From Gnetum montanum (lineage: Eukaryota; Streptophyta; Gnetopsida; Gnetales; Gnetaceae), in assembly GCA_015680685.1 (NCBI GenBank), contig MNCI01023897.1, positions 7,094 through 48,637 on the forward strand: a stretch of DNA of 41,544 bases, read 5' to 3'. Numbering within the stretch: position 1 is the first letter of the stretch; every line of letters starts with the position of its first letter. Shown here in pieces: positions 21,000-33,081 of this stretch. The notes under the pieces were generated by a model. It was given only the letters and a program-made list of their open reading frames with translations, was not told the DNA's origin and searched no databases. A program made the translations under genes and the position numbers.

Positions 21000-22400
21000 C
21001 TAAAGTCTAGATGTTGTGGCATCTCTTATTAGATGCCATCATACCATTTTGGTTTGGCAAGTACTTGATCATTTATTGCTCCTATAAAAAGGAGTTCATC
21101 TAGAAATTGATCAGAGAATGGACTCTCCTTCTTTTTGTTATCCCATCATAACCAAGAGAGATGGTTAGTGACTACATTCTTTGACCCTTTTCAATCTATC
21201 ATTGTGAGATTGAATTTCTGCAAGATCATAAGCCACCATATAATACAAGGGCTCATTGTTAACTTGTTCATTAGGAAGCAAATGGCACTATGATCCATGT
21301 GCACAAACACCTTATAGTAAAGCACATAGTATTTGAAATTTTTGAGAGCATACACCACTACAATTAGTTCTTTCTTAGTTGTGATGTAAATCAATTGTGC
21401 ACCCACAATGCCTCGACTCATGCAATGGATGTACTATGGACATTTTTTATCATCTAACTACATAAGCATAGCTCCCAAGGCATAATTAGATGCATCTATC
21501 ATTATATGAAATGGTTTGGACCAGTCTGGTGCCCATAGAATTGGAGTTTCTACGAGTTTTTCCTGTAGCTATTAGAATGCATGTTCACACTCCTTGGTCT
21601 AAATGAATAAAGCATCTTTCCTTGTAAGCTTGACCAATGGCTTTGCGATCCTAGAGAAATTCTCTATAAGCCACCAGTAGTAGCCAATGTATCCAAGGAA
21701 TGATCATAAGTCTTTAATTATCTCTAGTTGTTGTGTGATTCCTTGGATGACCCTTATCTTTTCTAGGTCTACCTCAATGTTTTCCTAAGTAATTCTATGT
21801 CCCAGTACTATGCTTTCCTAGATCATTAAATGACTTTTTTGCTAGTTAAGCCTAAGATTTTTTTCAATACATCTTTGCAGTACTTTCTCAAGGTGATCTA
21901 GGGCTTGCTCAAATGTAGCCCCATAGGTAGAGATGTCATCCATAAAGACTTCTACCTTATTACCAATTTGCTATTGAAAAATACTAAGGACTAGGTGTTG
22001 GAATCTTGTAGGGGCATTGCATATACTGAATGGCATCTTGCAATATACAAAAGTTCCCCCCAAGGACTAATGAATGTTGTTTTGGCTTGGTCCTCTAGCA
22101 AAATTTGGATTTGGTTATAGCCACTATAACCATCCAAGAAGCTATAATAACAATGCCCCAATATAGTGTCCAACACTTGGTCCAAAAATGATAATGGAAA
22201 AGGATCTTTAAAAGTTTCCATATTCAACAACCTAAAGTCAATGCAGACCCACCACTTACCACCTCTCTTTGGCATAATTACAACTGGGCTAACCCACTCA
22301 CTATCCATGATGGGATAGATGAACCCTACCTTAAGGAGTTGTTATATTTCCTCTTTAAAAATCTACTTCAACTTGGGGTTCGTCCATCTTTGTGGCTACC
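21000..22400 (-). pseudogene. element B reverse transcriptase and RNase H
   Basis: RT: LLKVGFIYPI, SEWVSPVVIMPK, WWVCIDFRLLN, FLDGYSGYNQI and the catalytic FMDD (about 21935), then the thumb with LGYIGYYWWLIENFS. RNase H follows: PFHIMIDASNYALGAML, YITTKKELIVVVYALKNFKY and HMDHSAICFLMNK (21421-21191). The fixed order, SEWVSPV and FLDGYSGYNQI fit Athila-type elements. There are stops throughout and a frameshift near 22000, so it is inactive. The only long open parts are 22308-21991 and 21421-21191. Confidence 0.85.
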
Positions 22401-22999
22401 TTCTTGGATTCATGGCTGGGTTGATGTAAGTGTGATGCTAGAATATCCTTGGATCAATTCCAGTTAACTTAGGATATGACCAAGCAAAGGTTGTTGGCCA
22501 TTTGTTAACCACCTTCAATAGCTTGTCTTTTTATTCGGGAGTAAGATTTGCATTGATTATGACCAGCTTATCATTACTTACAAATGCATACTTCATGTTG
22601 GCTAGTAGATTTTTTAACTCTTGGGGCTCTTACTTGAAATTATTAGGGATTTCTAACTCTCCCCAACATGTATCATCATCTTCATCATCAGAGAGTTGGT
22701 GATGAACTTGCTCAAATTCATCCATGCCTTCGACATAAGCACATGTTAGGCTCTTACAGGGTTCCATGCATAATGTGCTACTATCAAGGTCAACTATTGC
22801 ATATCCTCCTATTTTGTGGTTGCTACGTACATGCACCTTTGAATATTTGTTTCATGTGCACATTGATTACATGCTTTGATGAATATACTATTAATGGATC
22901 ATATTTTCTGCACACAATTTCACCAATTATCATTGTACACAATGCATGGAACATGTTTCTTCTCAAGCTATCCAAATTCATTTTCCTTGGAGATTTCCA
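22401..22999 (-). other. element B linker between protease and RT
   Basis: Broken minus-strand coding remains with an acidic patch (HHQLSDDEDDDTCW, about 22735-22670). It corresponds to the spacer between protease and RT. Plus-strand ORFs here (22668-23042) are shadows. Confidence 0.4.
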
Positions 23000-23400
23000 A
23001 GGAGATGTCCCTAATGTCCATTTTTGCATAAACAATGCTTAACCATGCACGTCCCATAATGATGGGAAAGTCACATTTGCAGGTTTCTACCTTGATCACA
23101 AGAAAATTAGCAAGATAACACCACCTATAAACTATGGTCATGATGTCCTCCACTAATCCTCAATGAACAATGATTGATTGGTCTACCAATTCTAAACAAA
23201 TATTTCTCTTCTTAAGAGGTGGTAGGTTCCATGCCTTGTACATGTCATAGGAGATGAGATTGACACCGAAACCAAAATCAAAAAGAGCCTTGTATGGCTT
23301 ATGTTTGGCGATCTACAAGTGAATAAGAGGACTTCCCAAGTCAGATCATTTCGTGGGAAGGTTTCCACCTTTGATCCAATCAAAAATAGCAAAAGTTAGC
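23000..23400 (-). pseudogene. pro: element B aspartic protease
   Basis: The minus strand reads KALFDFGFGVNLISYDMYKA, then LELVDQSIIVH, a stop, GLVEDIMTIV, and CDFPIIMGRAWLSI. These correspond to the retropepsin active-site loop (D-x-G, here D-F-G), the central strand and the ILG-x-x-x-L motif, now IMGRAWL. The changed active site and the stops make it inactive. Confidence 0.7.
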
Positions 23401-25868
23401 ACCACAATGTGGATCTAAGGTAGTGTTTGGTTTGAAGGGTTCTTGAGTGTATTTGATGTAGAGGATGAGGGTGTTGGAGATACAAGGTGACTAGCTGCAT
23501 TAGGCGGTGAGGGTTTGGAAGGATTGTTGGATCAAAAAAATGGTTATTTCCTAAATTGATTGTCTAAACCACTTGATTGGAAAGCTAGTTGTAAATTTAT
23601 AGCCCTTGAAGCATTTTGTTGCTACGATTGTGGGGAAATTTTTCCCTACATGGATGGAGCATAAGGTAATTAGGTTGAGGATAGAGGGATGTGTGTAGAT
23701 AGATGTATAGGATGGTATGGCTATGGGTGCTCCCTTTAAGTAGATGGTGAATGAGTTCGATGGTACTCTAGAGGGTAATAGTGATGCTGGAATGAGGCAT
23801 GCTTAATCAAACTTCATGGAGAAATGAGTTGCTGAACATAGTACCTATATAGATCTAGTTGCTTATGAGGGTACTACTATCTTTGTGATGGCATTCCCCA
23901 CAATTGTGGCTAGTGTGGCTATTGGTACTACTCATACAATTATGGTGGAGCTCAACTTGGATAGTAAGCTTGATGTTGCTAGTGGAACTGCCTTGGATGT
24001 CCTTAAGGATAAGGCAATCGTCTAGGTGCTTGCCTCCTTACTAGTCAAGGATTTAGTGTGCACACCCTAGACTCTTGTAAGTGTAATACCATAATGCAAC
24101 ATCCATTTAGATGTTCATATTACAAAATGTCACACCCAACATCATCATCAAAGTCTATCTCCACAACTTCTTCTACTGTAACAACTTTGCCCTTACCTCT
24201 TTAGTAGGCACATTCAGCTTCTTTCTGTCTCTTGTGATTGTGATCACTATTCTACTCTTTGGATTCTTTAGCAATCTTCGTAGTAGTTTGAAGCTTTTCA
24301 TCCAAAGAGTCCCATAATTTATCAACCTTATCTAAAATATTAGAAATAAATTTTTGGATGGCCAAGGTTTTCCTATTCACTACTTCATTGAGTGGTGACT
24401 CCTTCTCATCATAAAATTGGACCTCCCTTTTTCTAATGGAAGGATCCCTATTATATTCTTCTACACTTTTCCTTTTTTGTAACTCACCTTCTTCTTTTGC
24501 TACATACTCTATCAACCTTTATATTTGATGAGCTCTTAGTTCGAATAGTCTACCTTGGGCATAAACCCCAAGAGTTCATCTGGTTTCTACTCTGATCCCA
24601 TCTATGATGTGGCAAAGTTATTCCCTCTAAGAATAACCATGGCTAGGGCATCAATGTATGAGAAAATAATATCTATCCATGGTGGCATTTAAGGGTTCAT
24701 GTGTTCCCTGTTTCTAGCCTTGGATTTGCCATCTCATATTGGACACTCTAAACTACATCTGGTATTTATCATTAAATAGCTTAAGCATTGTACTCCATCA
24801 ATGGATTAATTTTGACTCCAAGGAATGATACTAGCTTTCTACCTCTTTGATGAACGTCATGGGGAATAGCATCAATTTCTACCAATCATTCTCTATGTTT
24901 TGTAAGGCATAGACATCATGAAAGGCTTGTGGATGGTTTTGTGAATTATAGTTATATCCCCCCTCAAATCTTGGGATGTCATTAATCTCTAAGCACTTGA
25001 TCTGACTCTCTTTCACATGTCTAGTTGGGATCTTGACTACCTTTGTAATGTTAAGCATGCTTCAAGTTGCCAGGAAAGGCTCATCATCAGCATGATTTCA
25101 TTGTCACTGATGATGTCCTTTGTTTCCCCTTCAATTATTGTGGGCATGACAACAAGTATTATTTTCCTATTGCTCAACTCCATCATGATTATTCCTTCTA
25201 TAGTGTTGTTTAGAATCAAAAGAAGAAGAAGAAGAAGATGCAGATGAAGAGGATGAAGAGGGTGAAGGACTACCACCACCATGGTATCTTCCAACTCCCC
25301 TTCGGTTATCACGACCATGTTCATTAGGTTTCTTATCATCTTGGTGCTTGTTCGAGCCCCTGCCTTGACTACTATCTTTTCCTAAACCTAGTTTGTTGAT
25401 AGTGAAATGTAGATTGAGGTTCACACCCCCATCACCAATATCAAGGGATGGAGAATTTTCATGATGAGAGCTTCTAGAGAAAGGACCCTGATTATTATCC
25501 TGGTTCATGAGGAACAAGGGATTGATGAACCATTTCCCCTTTGCAAACTCATGTTGCTTATCTTGGTGTTAATCTCTTCAACATTATGTTTTAGTGGGAC
25601 AGTAGTCCTAGTAGTCGTAATCATGCATAATGTACTCCTCTTAAAGATCATGGATGCCTAACTTCACAATAGTTTGAAGCAACATCACAAGCACAAATCG
25701 ATTGGGAGGCATTACAATCTTGCCTTCCATATCATGCCATCACAATTGTTCATCCTAGTGCAAGATGAAGGTGAGATCAGGCGCATACTTATCTAGATGA
25801 GTATATACCACCTTGCACTATTGTGGGACCAACGATTTGACATCTTCATGCCTATAAGAAGAAGACAT
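23401..25868 (-). pseudogene. gag: element B gag and gag-protease linker
   Basis: The start is ATG at 25868 (MSSSYRHEDVKSLVP). A basic region and a long Ser run (about 25262-25210, from AGA repeats on the plus strand) follow, then DDEPFLAT, a stop, SMLNITKVVKI, FEGGYN, QAFHDV and the capsid-like part. A charged, Lys/Glu-rich piece lies at 24515-24252. Stops are frequent. The first two thirds align with the element A remnant (3135-2325). The part 24050-23400 is too decayed to assign. Confidence 0.7.
25210..25262. repeat. AGA-type trinucleotide run inside element B gag
   Basis: The run of AGA and GAT triplets on the plus strand encodes the Ser run of gag on the minus strand. The element A remnant has a parallel run at 2815-2850. 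Confidence 0.7.
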
Positions 25869-25999
25869 TTTACAAAAAAATAAAATATCAATGTGCTTTT
25901 GTAATTATATAATTTGATAATGATGTCAACCTTAAGGTTCATCCAACAATATTAATAATGTTTACTAATCTTAGATAATGCACGTTTCAACAAAAAGAT

Positions 26000-26017
26000 T
26001 CCCTAGTAATAGTGCCA
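26000..26017 (-). other. primer binding site of element B (tRNA-Asp type)
   Basis: The minus strand reads TGGCACTATTACTAGGGA, one base inside the LTR end at 26019. It matches the tRNA-Asp site TGGCGCCGTTGCCGGGGA at 13 of 18 positions. It lies 130 bp before the gag start. Confidence 0.7.
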
Positions 26018-26018
26018 A

Positions 26019-26885
26019 TGATGAGAAGTGAGGTATCCCTATGCCCAACCATACGAATTACAAAATGTTCACGCATGATCTAGTCGAATTCTATGGACTC
26101 TATAGTTTCTAGTGCACTAGTTCTCTAGGAAGTGAACTAGGTGTTGAGAACATTCATTATCTTCCCAACTACACTTGTGAAGCTTAAGGGCATGGTTTAA
26201 GTGTAATTGAGATACATGATTTTTATCATTTTGTGTTTTATTGTTTTGGTACTTGAAATAAATGGGGTAAGGAATGAAGTAATTTAATGTCTACTTTAAT
26301 CTAATTGACTAAATATTGTGTAACTAGTCCTAACATAAGTATCTAATCCCACTTGTCGTACACATCCTGAACACATATAATGTTGCTAGGTTACCAAGCA
26401 TTAAGCACTGCTAGGATTACCAAATGTCATACACATGCTCAAAGTTGTCATATTTATGTGTTTACTTAATTACTATTTAGCTTATCTCCCTTAATTACTT
26501 AATTAGCTTAATTACTAGAAAACATTGAATAAATAATTGAAAACATTAAATGCATGAATGAAACATTTAAAATATCTAGAATGTTGCAAGGTTTATCAAG
26601 AAGCTTGTCTTTATTATCGCACACACTGTCATGCTCAAGTACAACAATTCTCAAATAAAGATCTATATACTCAATGACTCATGCTACAGGCACTCGAGAA
26701 AATATTCTAACTTTCAAATCAAAAAATTACAAGAGATTCAATACAACTATGACTAAATGATGCGTAAACATGATGGGTTGGCATGTATTTATAGGAAATA
26801 ATAGATCTTATGTCGATGGGGCCCAATCGACGAGGCCTAGTTGATAAGGCCTCATTGATGTGGCTAATTCGTGACTCATCAAATG
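26019..26885 (-). repeat. 5' LTR of element B
   Basis: The low end (TGATGAGAAGTGAGG) and much of the next 450 bp align with LTR A from 3267, for example 'tatgcccaaccata' and 'gctaggattaccaa'. A TATAAATA box is on the minus strand at 26786-26793. The high end is approximate, since the TGTTTTCATC terminus of A is not preserved. Confidence 0.7.
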
Positions 26886-26888
26886 TGA

Positions 26889-27250
26889 GGATAAGCCACA
26901 TGGGAGAGGCTTGCAACTAAGTTTTTACCTCTTCTAGCACCAAGTCCAAGAAGGGATCAAAGTTAAGTTCTTAAACAACTAAACTTTTGACCTCCTTCAT
27001 GCCAATTTGCCTTAAGTAGACCCCGATCAAGGTGACTTCCAAGTTTGGTCTAGGCCTAGGCACATCATCTTGCTGCAACTACCTAATTTCAACTATGGGA
27101 ATCTGGTGAATAGATTCTACTTCAGGCTCCTCTAGAAGAGTTCTCATGACATGTTTTTCAATTGCTTGTTCTTGGAGCTACTGCAGCTGCTAAACCCTTT
27201 GTTGGACTTGAAAGATTCTATTACAAGAACAAAAACTAGAATATCCCAAG
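26889..27250 (-). pseudogene. X2: partial copy of X1
   Basis: The minus strand reads LLEEPEVESIHQIPIVEI, ELNFDPFLDLVLEEVKT, a stop, LQASPMWLI. It aligns in order with 17800-17460 of X1 (ELNFKPFLGHALVEVKT, LQMSPMWPI). It ends at the outer edge of LTR B. The function is unknown. Confidence 0.5.
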
Positions 27251-27334
27251 CACTAGAACAATTTTAGCCTCGAATCCCAAGGGCCTCTAAAAAATAAGAT
27301 TCAAGGTACCCTAGGCAATCAGGTTGATCATCCA

Positions 27335-28651
27335 ATGACTTATGAAAGGTAAACGAAAGTGTAAATGGAAATGTAAACGAAAACATAATTGGAAACATAA
27401 AAGAAAATGTAAACAGAATTGGGATTTCAGATCCAAAATGAACACATACAAAGAAATGAAAACATGAACTTAAATCTACACAAAAAGAACTATAACTTTA
27501 TTAAAATGGAAAATAAATTATAGAGGTTTAAGAGGTACAGATTCATGTGTTGGATGCACAAGAAGTTGCTTGAAGGAGCTTGAAGTCTGTTGGAGCCTAC
27601 AGTCTACACTTGAAACTCCACAATCCATATGCTTTCCAACCCTAGTTTCCAACAACTCCCCACTAGTTTCCTCTAGGATCTGCAACTATGACAACAAATG
27701 GTATTCCACCTTTGGTGCAGTGATGTCACATTGGGAGTCTTTGTGCCCAATCTAGATACCAGTTTTGCCAAAGGGGTTGCAAGGTTACAAAGGCTCTTTG
27801 GGTTGCAAAATGCTTTCAAGTGCTATTACACAAAAGAAGTTGGAACTAGTTATGATGTTGTTTTGCCAAAATTGTGGAACTGAATAAGGTGTTTACATTG
27901 GGTTTTTATAGGTATGGAATTATTTTTTTTTTGGATTTATGCATCACTACCATGATTATTGACATATTGATGTCTAATTGCAGGCGTAATGGTCATTAAT
28001 TTTTAGTATAGTTGGTCATTTATAGTAAGTTTAAAATACACCATAGCCACCAAAGCCCATCCATTTACTATAAATAGTAAACAAACTTTTGTGACTATGT
28101 TGACACCATCCCAACTATGCTGAACATGGTGGACTATGCTGAAGTTTCCAGAAAATGCTAGTTAATCTAATGTCTATGTTGGCCATGCGACAACTACTAA
28201 AGACTTGGTGTGACTACACTAGTCACTTTTGGGAAAATGGAAAATGAAAAATCCCAAAAATTCCAACATTAGGTACATGCATCTATGTTGGGTTTTGTGT
28301 TGACTATGCTAAGTTAGAAATGAGAATGAAAACCCAACACCATCTATGCTGGGAGTAGAGAGGTCCAACATAGTTGAGGCTATAACTCTACAAAAAAAAC
28401 CATGAAAATGCTAATTTTGACCATTTCCAAGGTGCTTTTAGCCTTTCCAAGCCCAAATATAGACATGAGGTAACTTTTTATAATTGAGGAGTGTGGCAAT
28501 AGCAACTTCTAAGGCATTTTTCAGCCCCAAAAGCTAAAGCATGCAAGATTGTAGCTCATGGATGAGAAATCTTACATTTAAAATAAAATCTTACCTCAAG
28601 CTGGAAAATGAAAGTTATAATTAAGAAACATGAATTTTTGGTGGTGTTTCA
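27335..28651 (-). repeat. 3' LTR of element D
   Basis: The high end reads TGAAACACCACCAAAAATTC in element orientation, like LTR C and LTR E. A TATA box lies at 27903-27910 (minus). The U3 part (28090-28380) holds decayed dyad words such as CTATGCTGGG. A polypurine tract adjoins at 28652, so this is the 3' LTR. The low end near 27335 is approximate. Short ORFs inside are not believed. Confidence 0.7.
27348..27419. repeat. 12-bp tandem repeat in the U5 side of LTR D
   Basis: Six units with exact 12-bp spacing, consensus TGTAAACGAAAA. Looser 'GTAAAC' or 'ATGTAA' clusters occur at the same LTR position in C (about 14400-14490) and in E (about 41440-41544). Confidence 0.8.
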
Positions 28652-28664
28652 TTGGCCCCTCTTT
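28652..28664 (-). other. polypurine tract of element D
   Basis: The minus strand reads AAAGAGGGGCCAA immediately before TGAAACACC of the LTR. This is the expected place and composition for the plus-strand primer. Confidence 0.65.
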
Positions 28665-29639
28665 GTTGATGTTTAGAGAATTACCATAAGAGACATAGAC
28701 AAAGAATACAAAACACCATTGCAAGTTCATCACCAACATTTCCTCTCCATGTTTGATTTAGTAGTGTCAAACCATGTCAAAGAGTGCTTTTGATGATGAT
28801 AGGATAAGGTTAAGGTAAGGGCTATCATTGGCTATAGGAAAATAGTCTTAGGGTTAACAGTGAGTTCCAAATATTGACATCATGGATATGATATGACACT
28901 GACATGTTGATCATCTAATAAGTCTTTGCACTTCATATTTAGAAGTGTTGGTCACTTAGCAATGCGTTTGAGGTACCAACATTTCACCCATAAGGTTTCT
29001 TGGCCATTAGGCTCCTCCCTTTGCATGTTTGGACTTATTGCTTTTTCCTTTTGAGTTTTATTAGCCATTCATCTTATTGGTAATTTGCATCCATTTTTTT
29101 TGGGTGAAACCTTCATTGGGTTTCATTAGCAAGGCTAGTTTTGAGTTGGTTTTCCCATTGAATGAGATGTGTTACATTCAATAGACTTGATGGTGGAGCC
29201 TAATGAGGGGATGTCATATGGCCATAATGCATGAGTGTCAAACATTGGTCATCATTGTTATTTAGGGTGGGGAAGGTTATAATCAGGCTACAGGGTTAGA
29301 CTCAAGGAGTGGTAACGAAAATGATGTGAAGCAATCACTCTTGGTACAGTAGGACAAACTCACCAAATCTTGCACATCGAGGCTACATGGTGGATTGCTA
29401 CTGTAATGAGTTACACCTTCATAATGACTCTAGGATTCATCCTACAATCACAACTCCAAGAGGACAAGAAAATAAAGCAAAGAAGTCATGTTATTACAAT
29501 AAAATGCATATGGCCATATAAAATAATCAGCAAACCAAGTCATCATAGGTCATAAGTGTTACACAGTTTCATAGTTCATTTGTTGTGGAAAAAAGAGGTC
29601 ATGTAGGCTTGCTTGTCATTGGTCATTGATGGTCATCAG
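28665..29639. other. spacer between element D integrase and 3' LTR, no gene seen
   Basis: The stretch has many GGTCA words (for example 29245-29252 and 29600-29640) and short unsupported ORFs. In Tat elements an antisense ORF could lie here; none is recognisable in D. Confidence 0.4.
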
Positions 29640-30990
29640 TGTCAACAGTTGGTTCTCATGGGCTACATGTAGTAAGACTTTAGGTACGAATGATTGATTG
29701 GATTGGCCAACTCATTCCCATCCATGTTAGCTATTCTAAAGGCTCTATTGCTATAGGCCTCAATGACTAAGAAAGGTCATTTCTAGTTGGCTAAACATTT
29801 TTCTACATGCTCACAGATAGCTTTGAGGACCAGGTCTCCTTTTTTGATCTTGCACTTGTTTAGGTTATGATGGTGTTACCATTTCTACCTCTCCTGGTAC
29901 TACTTGACATGAGCAAGCATTCGCACCCATTGCTCCTCCATCAAGTCCAAATCCATGATGTACAACTCCTTATTTTATTCATCATTGATAAAGTCTGAAA
30001 AAACTACTTAGAGTAATGGCACTTGTAATTCAAGAGGTAAAATAGCTTTAGAGCCATAAACTAGAATGTTGTTTGATAGGACCAAAGTGCATGGACAAGC
30101 TGCTCATGCAACTTACCTTTGTTATTGTTCAACATCTTCTTGAGCAAGTTTATGATGGTCTTATTACTTGCTTTAGCTTACCTATTAGCTTGGGGGTAGA
30201 ATGGTGATGAGAAGGAATACTTAATGCATAGGTCATGATAAAATTTTTTTGTTTCTTGGCTACTAAATTGTGGTTCATTATCCGTGACTATGATCATAGG
30301 TATATCAAAATGGGCTACTATGTTATCCAATATAAATCTACATACTTGTTGAGATGTCATCTTCCTTAGGGAAATAGCTTCAACCCACTTTGTAAAGGAT
30401 TTGGTTACAATGATGATAAAGCTATGCCCTAAAAAAGGCTTAGGCATTATGGGTCCAATGATATCCAACCCCCACCATTGGAATGACGATGTTATCTAAG
30501 TAGTGTATAACTCAGTTGGTGGTATGTGTATAAGGTTGCTATGTCATTGGTAAGTGTCACAAGTTTTGATCTTTTATAGGTTGTTCCTTTTCATATAAGA
30601 ATAGTAATAGCCTAACCATCTAATCTTGGTGGCCATAGCTCTAGGTCCTATATGTCCCCCACATACACCCTTGTGAACCTGCTCTAAGACTATGCAAGCC
30701 TCAGCTTTACCCAAGCATACTAACAATATGTCATCATAGAACCATCGACATAATGTGTTATCACATATGATGACATATAATTTTGATCATTTATGTATAG
30801 TGTCATTTTGAGTGGTAGTTAGGCCTTGTGAAGGTTCACCATGCATAAGGTAAAACATGATATCATCATACCACTCCTCTACAAAAGTAGTATGAACTAT
30901 GACTATCGAGTTGTCTTCAGTGTTTTGCATGATGGGAATAGCATAGTCTACGGTCAAGATGGAAAACTTGCTAAACACATCTAGCATCAC
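29640..30990 (-). pseudogene. int: element D integrase
   Basis: The zinc-binding part is HKGVCGGHIGPRAMATKIRW with C-D-T-Y-Q (about 30700-30540). The core (30468-30178) has WWGLDIIGPI, VTKSFTKWVEA, VTDNEPQFSS and SPFYPQANR; the first two catalytic Asp positions read Thr and Asp, and the Glu lies past the break. The C-terminal part (about 30010-29650) has GDLVLKAI and GNELANPINHSYLKSYY, a pattern I know from Tat-lineage integrases. Stops lie between these parts. Confidence 0.75.
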
Positions 30991-31848
30991 ATTAAGGGCC
31001 AGTGTTGTGATGGCATTAGCTATGGTGTTCTCATTTTAGGTTGCATGTTTAATATCAATGTCTATAAAGTGTTGCATCAACTTCTTTCCTAGGTCACAAT
31101 AAGGTTGCAAATATTTGGCTTTACATGCATAAACCTTAGTTACTTAGTTAACCACAAGTTGTGAATCACTTTTGATCATTAAGCATTTTATTCCTAGGTC
31201 ACAAGCTACCATCACCCCCGTGAGCAAGCCCTCATACTCTGCTACATTTTTGGTACATGGAAATTGAAAACAATAAGTGAAGGGTTTGGATTTCACTAGA
31301 TAGGAGTGTTATGATGGTAACAAAACTAGCCTCATGGGAAATTGAAGCTCCTTCAAAGTTCTTGATCACCTCATAGCCCTCAAGCACATGGCTAATGGTG
31401 TTGACATGTTCATCAGGGAATTTAGGATCTATGGTTGCATGAACTTCTACCGGTAAAATGGTGAGCTATGCAACTATAGCTTGACCTTTTGTTGAGGCTT
31501 GAGAAACATAATGAAAGTCAAACTCTGTTTTTATGGCTTTCCAGCAAGCTATACAACTACTTTCATAGATATTGGTTTTGATGGCTCTAAGTACATTATC
31601 TTTACAAATGACATTGACCTAGCTTCTAAAGAGGTTGTGTCTCCACTTCTTCAATGAGAAGACTAGGGCTAGACAATACTTCTCCACTTCAATGTATTAG
31701 GTCTCATGGAAAACTAATGCATCTCTTAAGTAATATATAATTAACTTCGATCCATCATCTCATTTCTAACAAAGTAGAGAGGAAATGGATGTGTTAGAGA
31801 TATCAAGTTAGATGTAAAAAGGTTTATCCTTTTGTAAAGGATAGACCA
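30991..31848 (-). pseudogene. element D dual RNase H
   Basis: The first RNase H retains ETYYIEVEKYCLALVFSLKK and STKGQAIV (about 31720-31480). A second, archaeal-type RNase H follows with PCTKNVAEYEGLLTGVMVAC and DLGIKCLMIKSDSQLVVN (31260-31145). A second RNase H between RT/RNase H and integrase is a marker of the Tat lineage. Frameshifts and stops separate the parts. Confidence 0.75.
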
Positions 31849-33081
31849 TTAGCAGTTGTGCCAACTCTTACTTAAGGTTTTCAAAGGCTTCTTAGCATTG
31901 AGCCATCCACTCATAGTGAACTCCTTTCTTAAGCAAGTGTTACATTGGTTGTAACTTATCTTAAGCCTAGTGATAAACCTATGAATAAATTGTAATCTAC
32001 CTTGCAATCCCCAAAGCTCCTTAAGGTTAGTCAATGCTACCAAGTTGGATATGGCCTTAACCATATCAGGATCGACATGTATTCCTACTTCAATTATGAT
32101 AAAGACAAGCATCTTACCAGTTTTAACACCAAAGATGCACTTTTTTGGGTTAATCCTAAGCTCATATTTGAGACATTGTTTAAGTACAAGGTCAAGTTCA
32201 TGTGTATGATCATTGGTCACTTTGGACATAATGGCTATATCATCCATGTAATCATTAAGAAAACCTAGCATATAATCACTAAAGATATACATTATAGCTC
32301 TTTGGTATGTTGCTCCTACGTTCTTTAGGCCAAAGTGCATCATAGTATAACAAAAGGATCCCAAGAGGTCATGAAGGTCATGCTAAGTTGATGTTTTGTA
32401 TTAATCCTAATGTGTTTGTATCCTAAGAATCCATCAAGATAATATGGCATGCCCAACCATAGTATCAATAAATTGATCAATAGTAGGCAAAGGGAAATCA
32501 TCTTTGATAATTACCTTATTTAGGTCTCAAAAATCAATGTAAATGACTATATTCCCATTTTTCATAAGGCCTACCACTATCGGATACCCATTTTGTATAA
32601 TCAATAGCTCGACTGCAACCAACTTGGTATAGTTTTGTGATTTCATCATGAACTATTAAGGCCAAATCAAGACTAATCTTACAAAATTTTTACTTAACTA
32701 ATCTAATGCTAGGATCAAGTATGATGTTATGTTGGACTAAATGTGGATCTAGACCTAGCATATCTTCATATGACTAGCCAAATGTCTTAATGTTATCTTG
32801 TAGGACCCTAGTAATGTCTTAGGCCTATTGAGGTTCTAGTGAGAAACTTAATTTCAGGGTTCTCTCATCACCATTGTGTGTCATGATAGGAACCTCAGCT
32901 AAAGAGTCTTCAGTAATGTCACCAGCTTCAAGTCAAGAGTTTTAACTAGGTTTTTAGGCCATTCTAGAGTTTTCTCTACATAAGCTATGTAGTCAACAAG
33001 ACTCTTAAGCTTAACATATAGGCAGTTAGGATTAATGCATTGTTCAACATCACTATAGGGCCCACTTAGGTTCAAAGGCAA
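31849..33081 (-). pseudogene. element D reverse transcriptase
   Basis: The long open part 32364-31849 has GSFCYTMMHFGLKNVGATYQ, the catalytic YMDDI (about 32250-32236), NPKKCIFGVKTGKML and RLQFIHRFI. Above it the frame is broken but readable: SYEDMLGLDPHLVQHNI (about 32780-32730), NGNIVIYIDF and DDFPLPTIDQFI (about 32570-32470). Motif order and wording are Tat-like. The first Asp triad motif reads YIDF, so some residues of the site survive, but stops exclude function. Confidence 0.85.

Noticed and set aside
23401-24250. Possible envelope-like or host gene in the poorly readable part of element B
   Set aside because: Only short broken frames are present, in the position of the gag-protease linker.
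25017-25339. ORFs on both strands around the AGA triplet run
   Set aside because: Shadows of the Ser-run part of element B gag.
29370-29555. Short plus-strand ORF between LTR D and integrase
   Set aside because: It would be the place for an antisense ORF in D, but it is short, has no similarity to aORF1 or aORF2 and no splice context.
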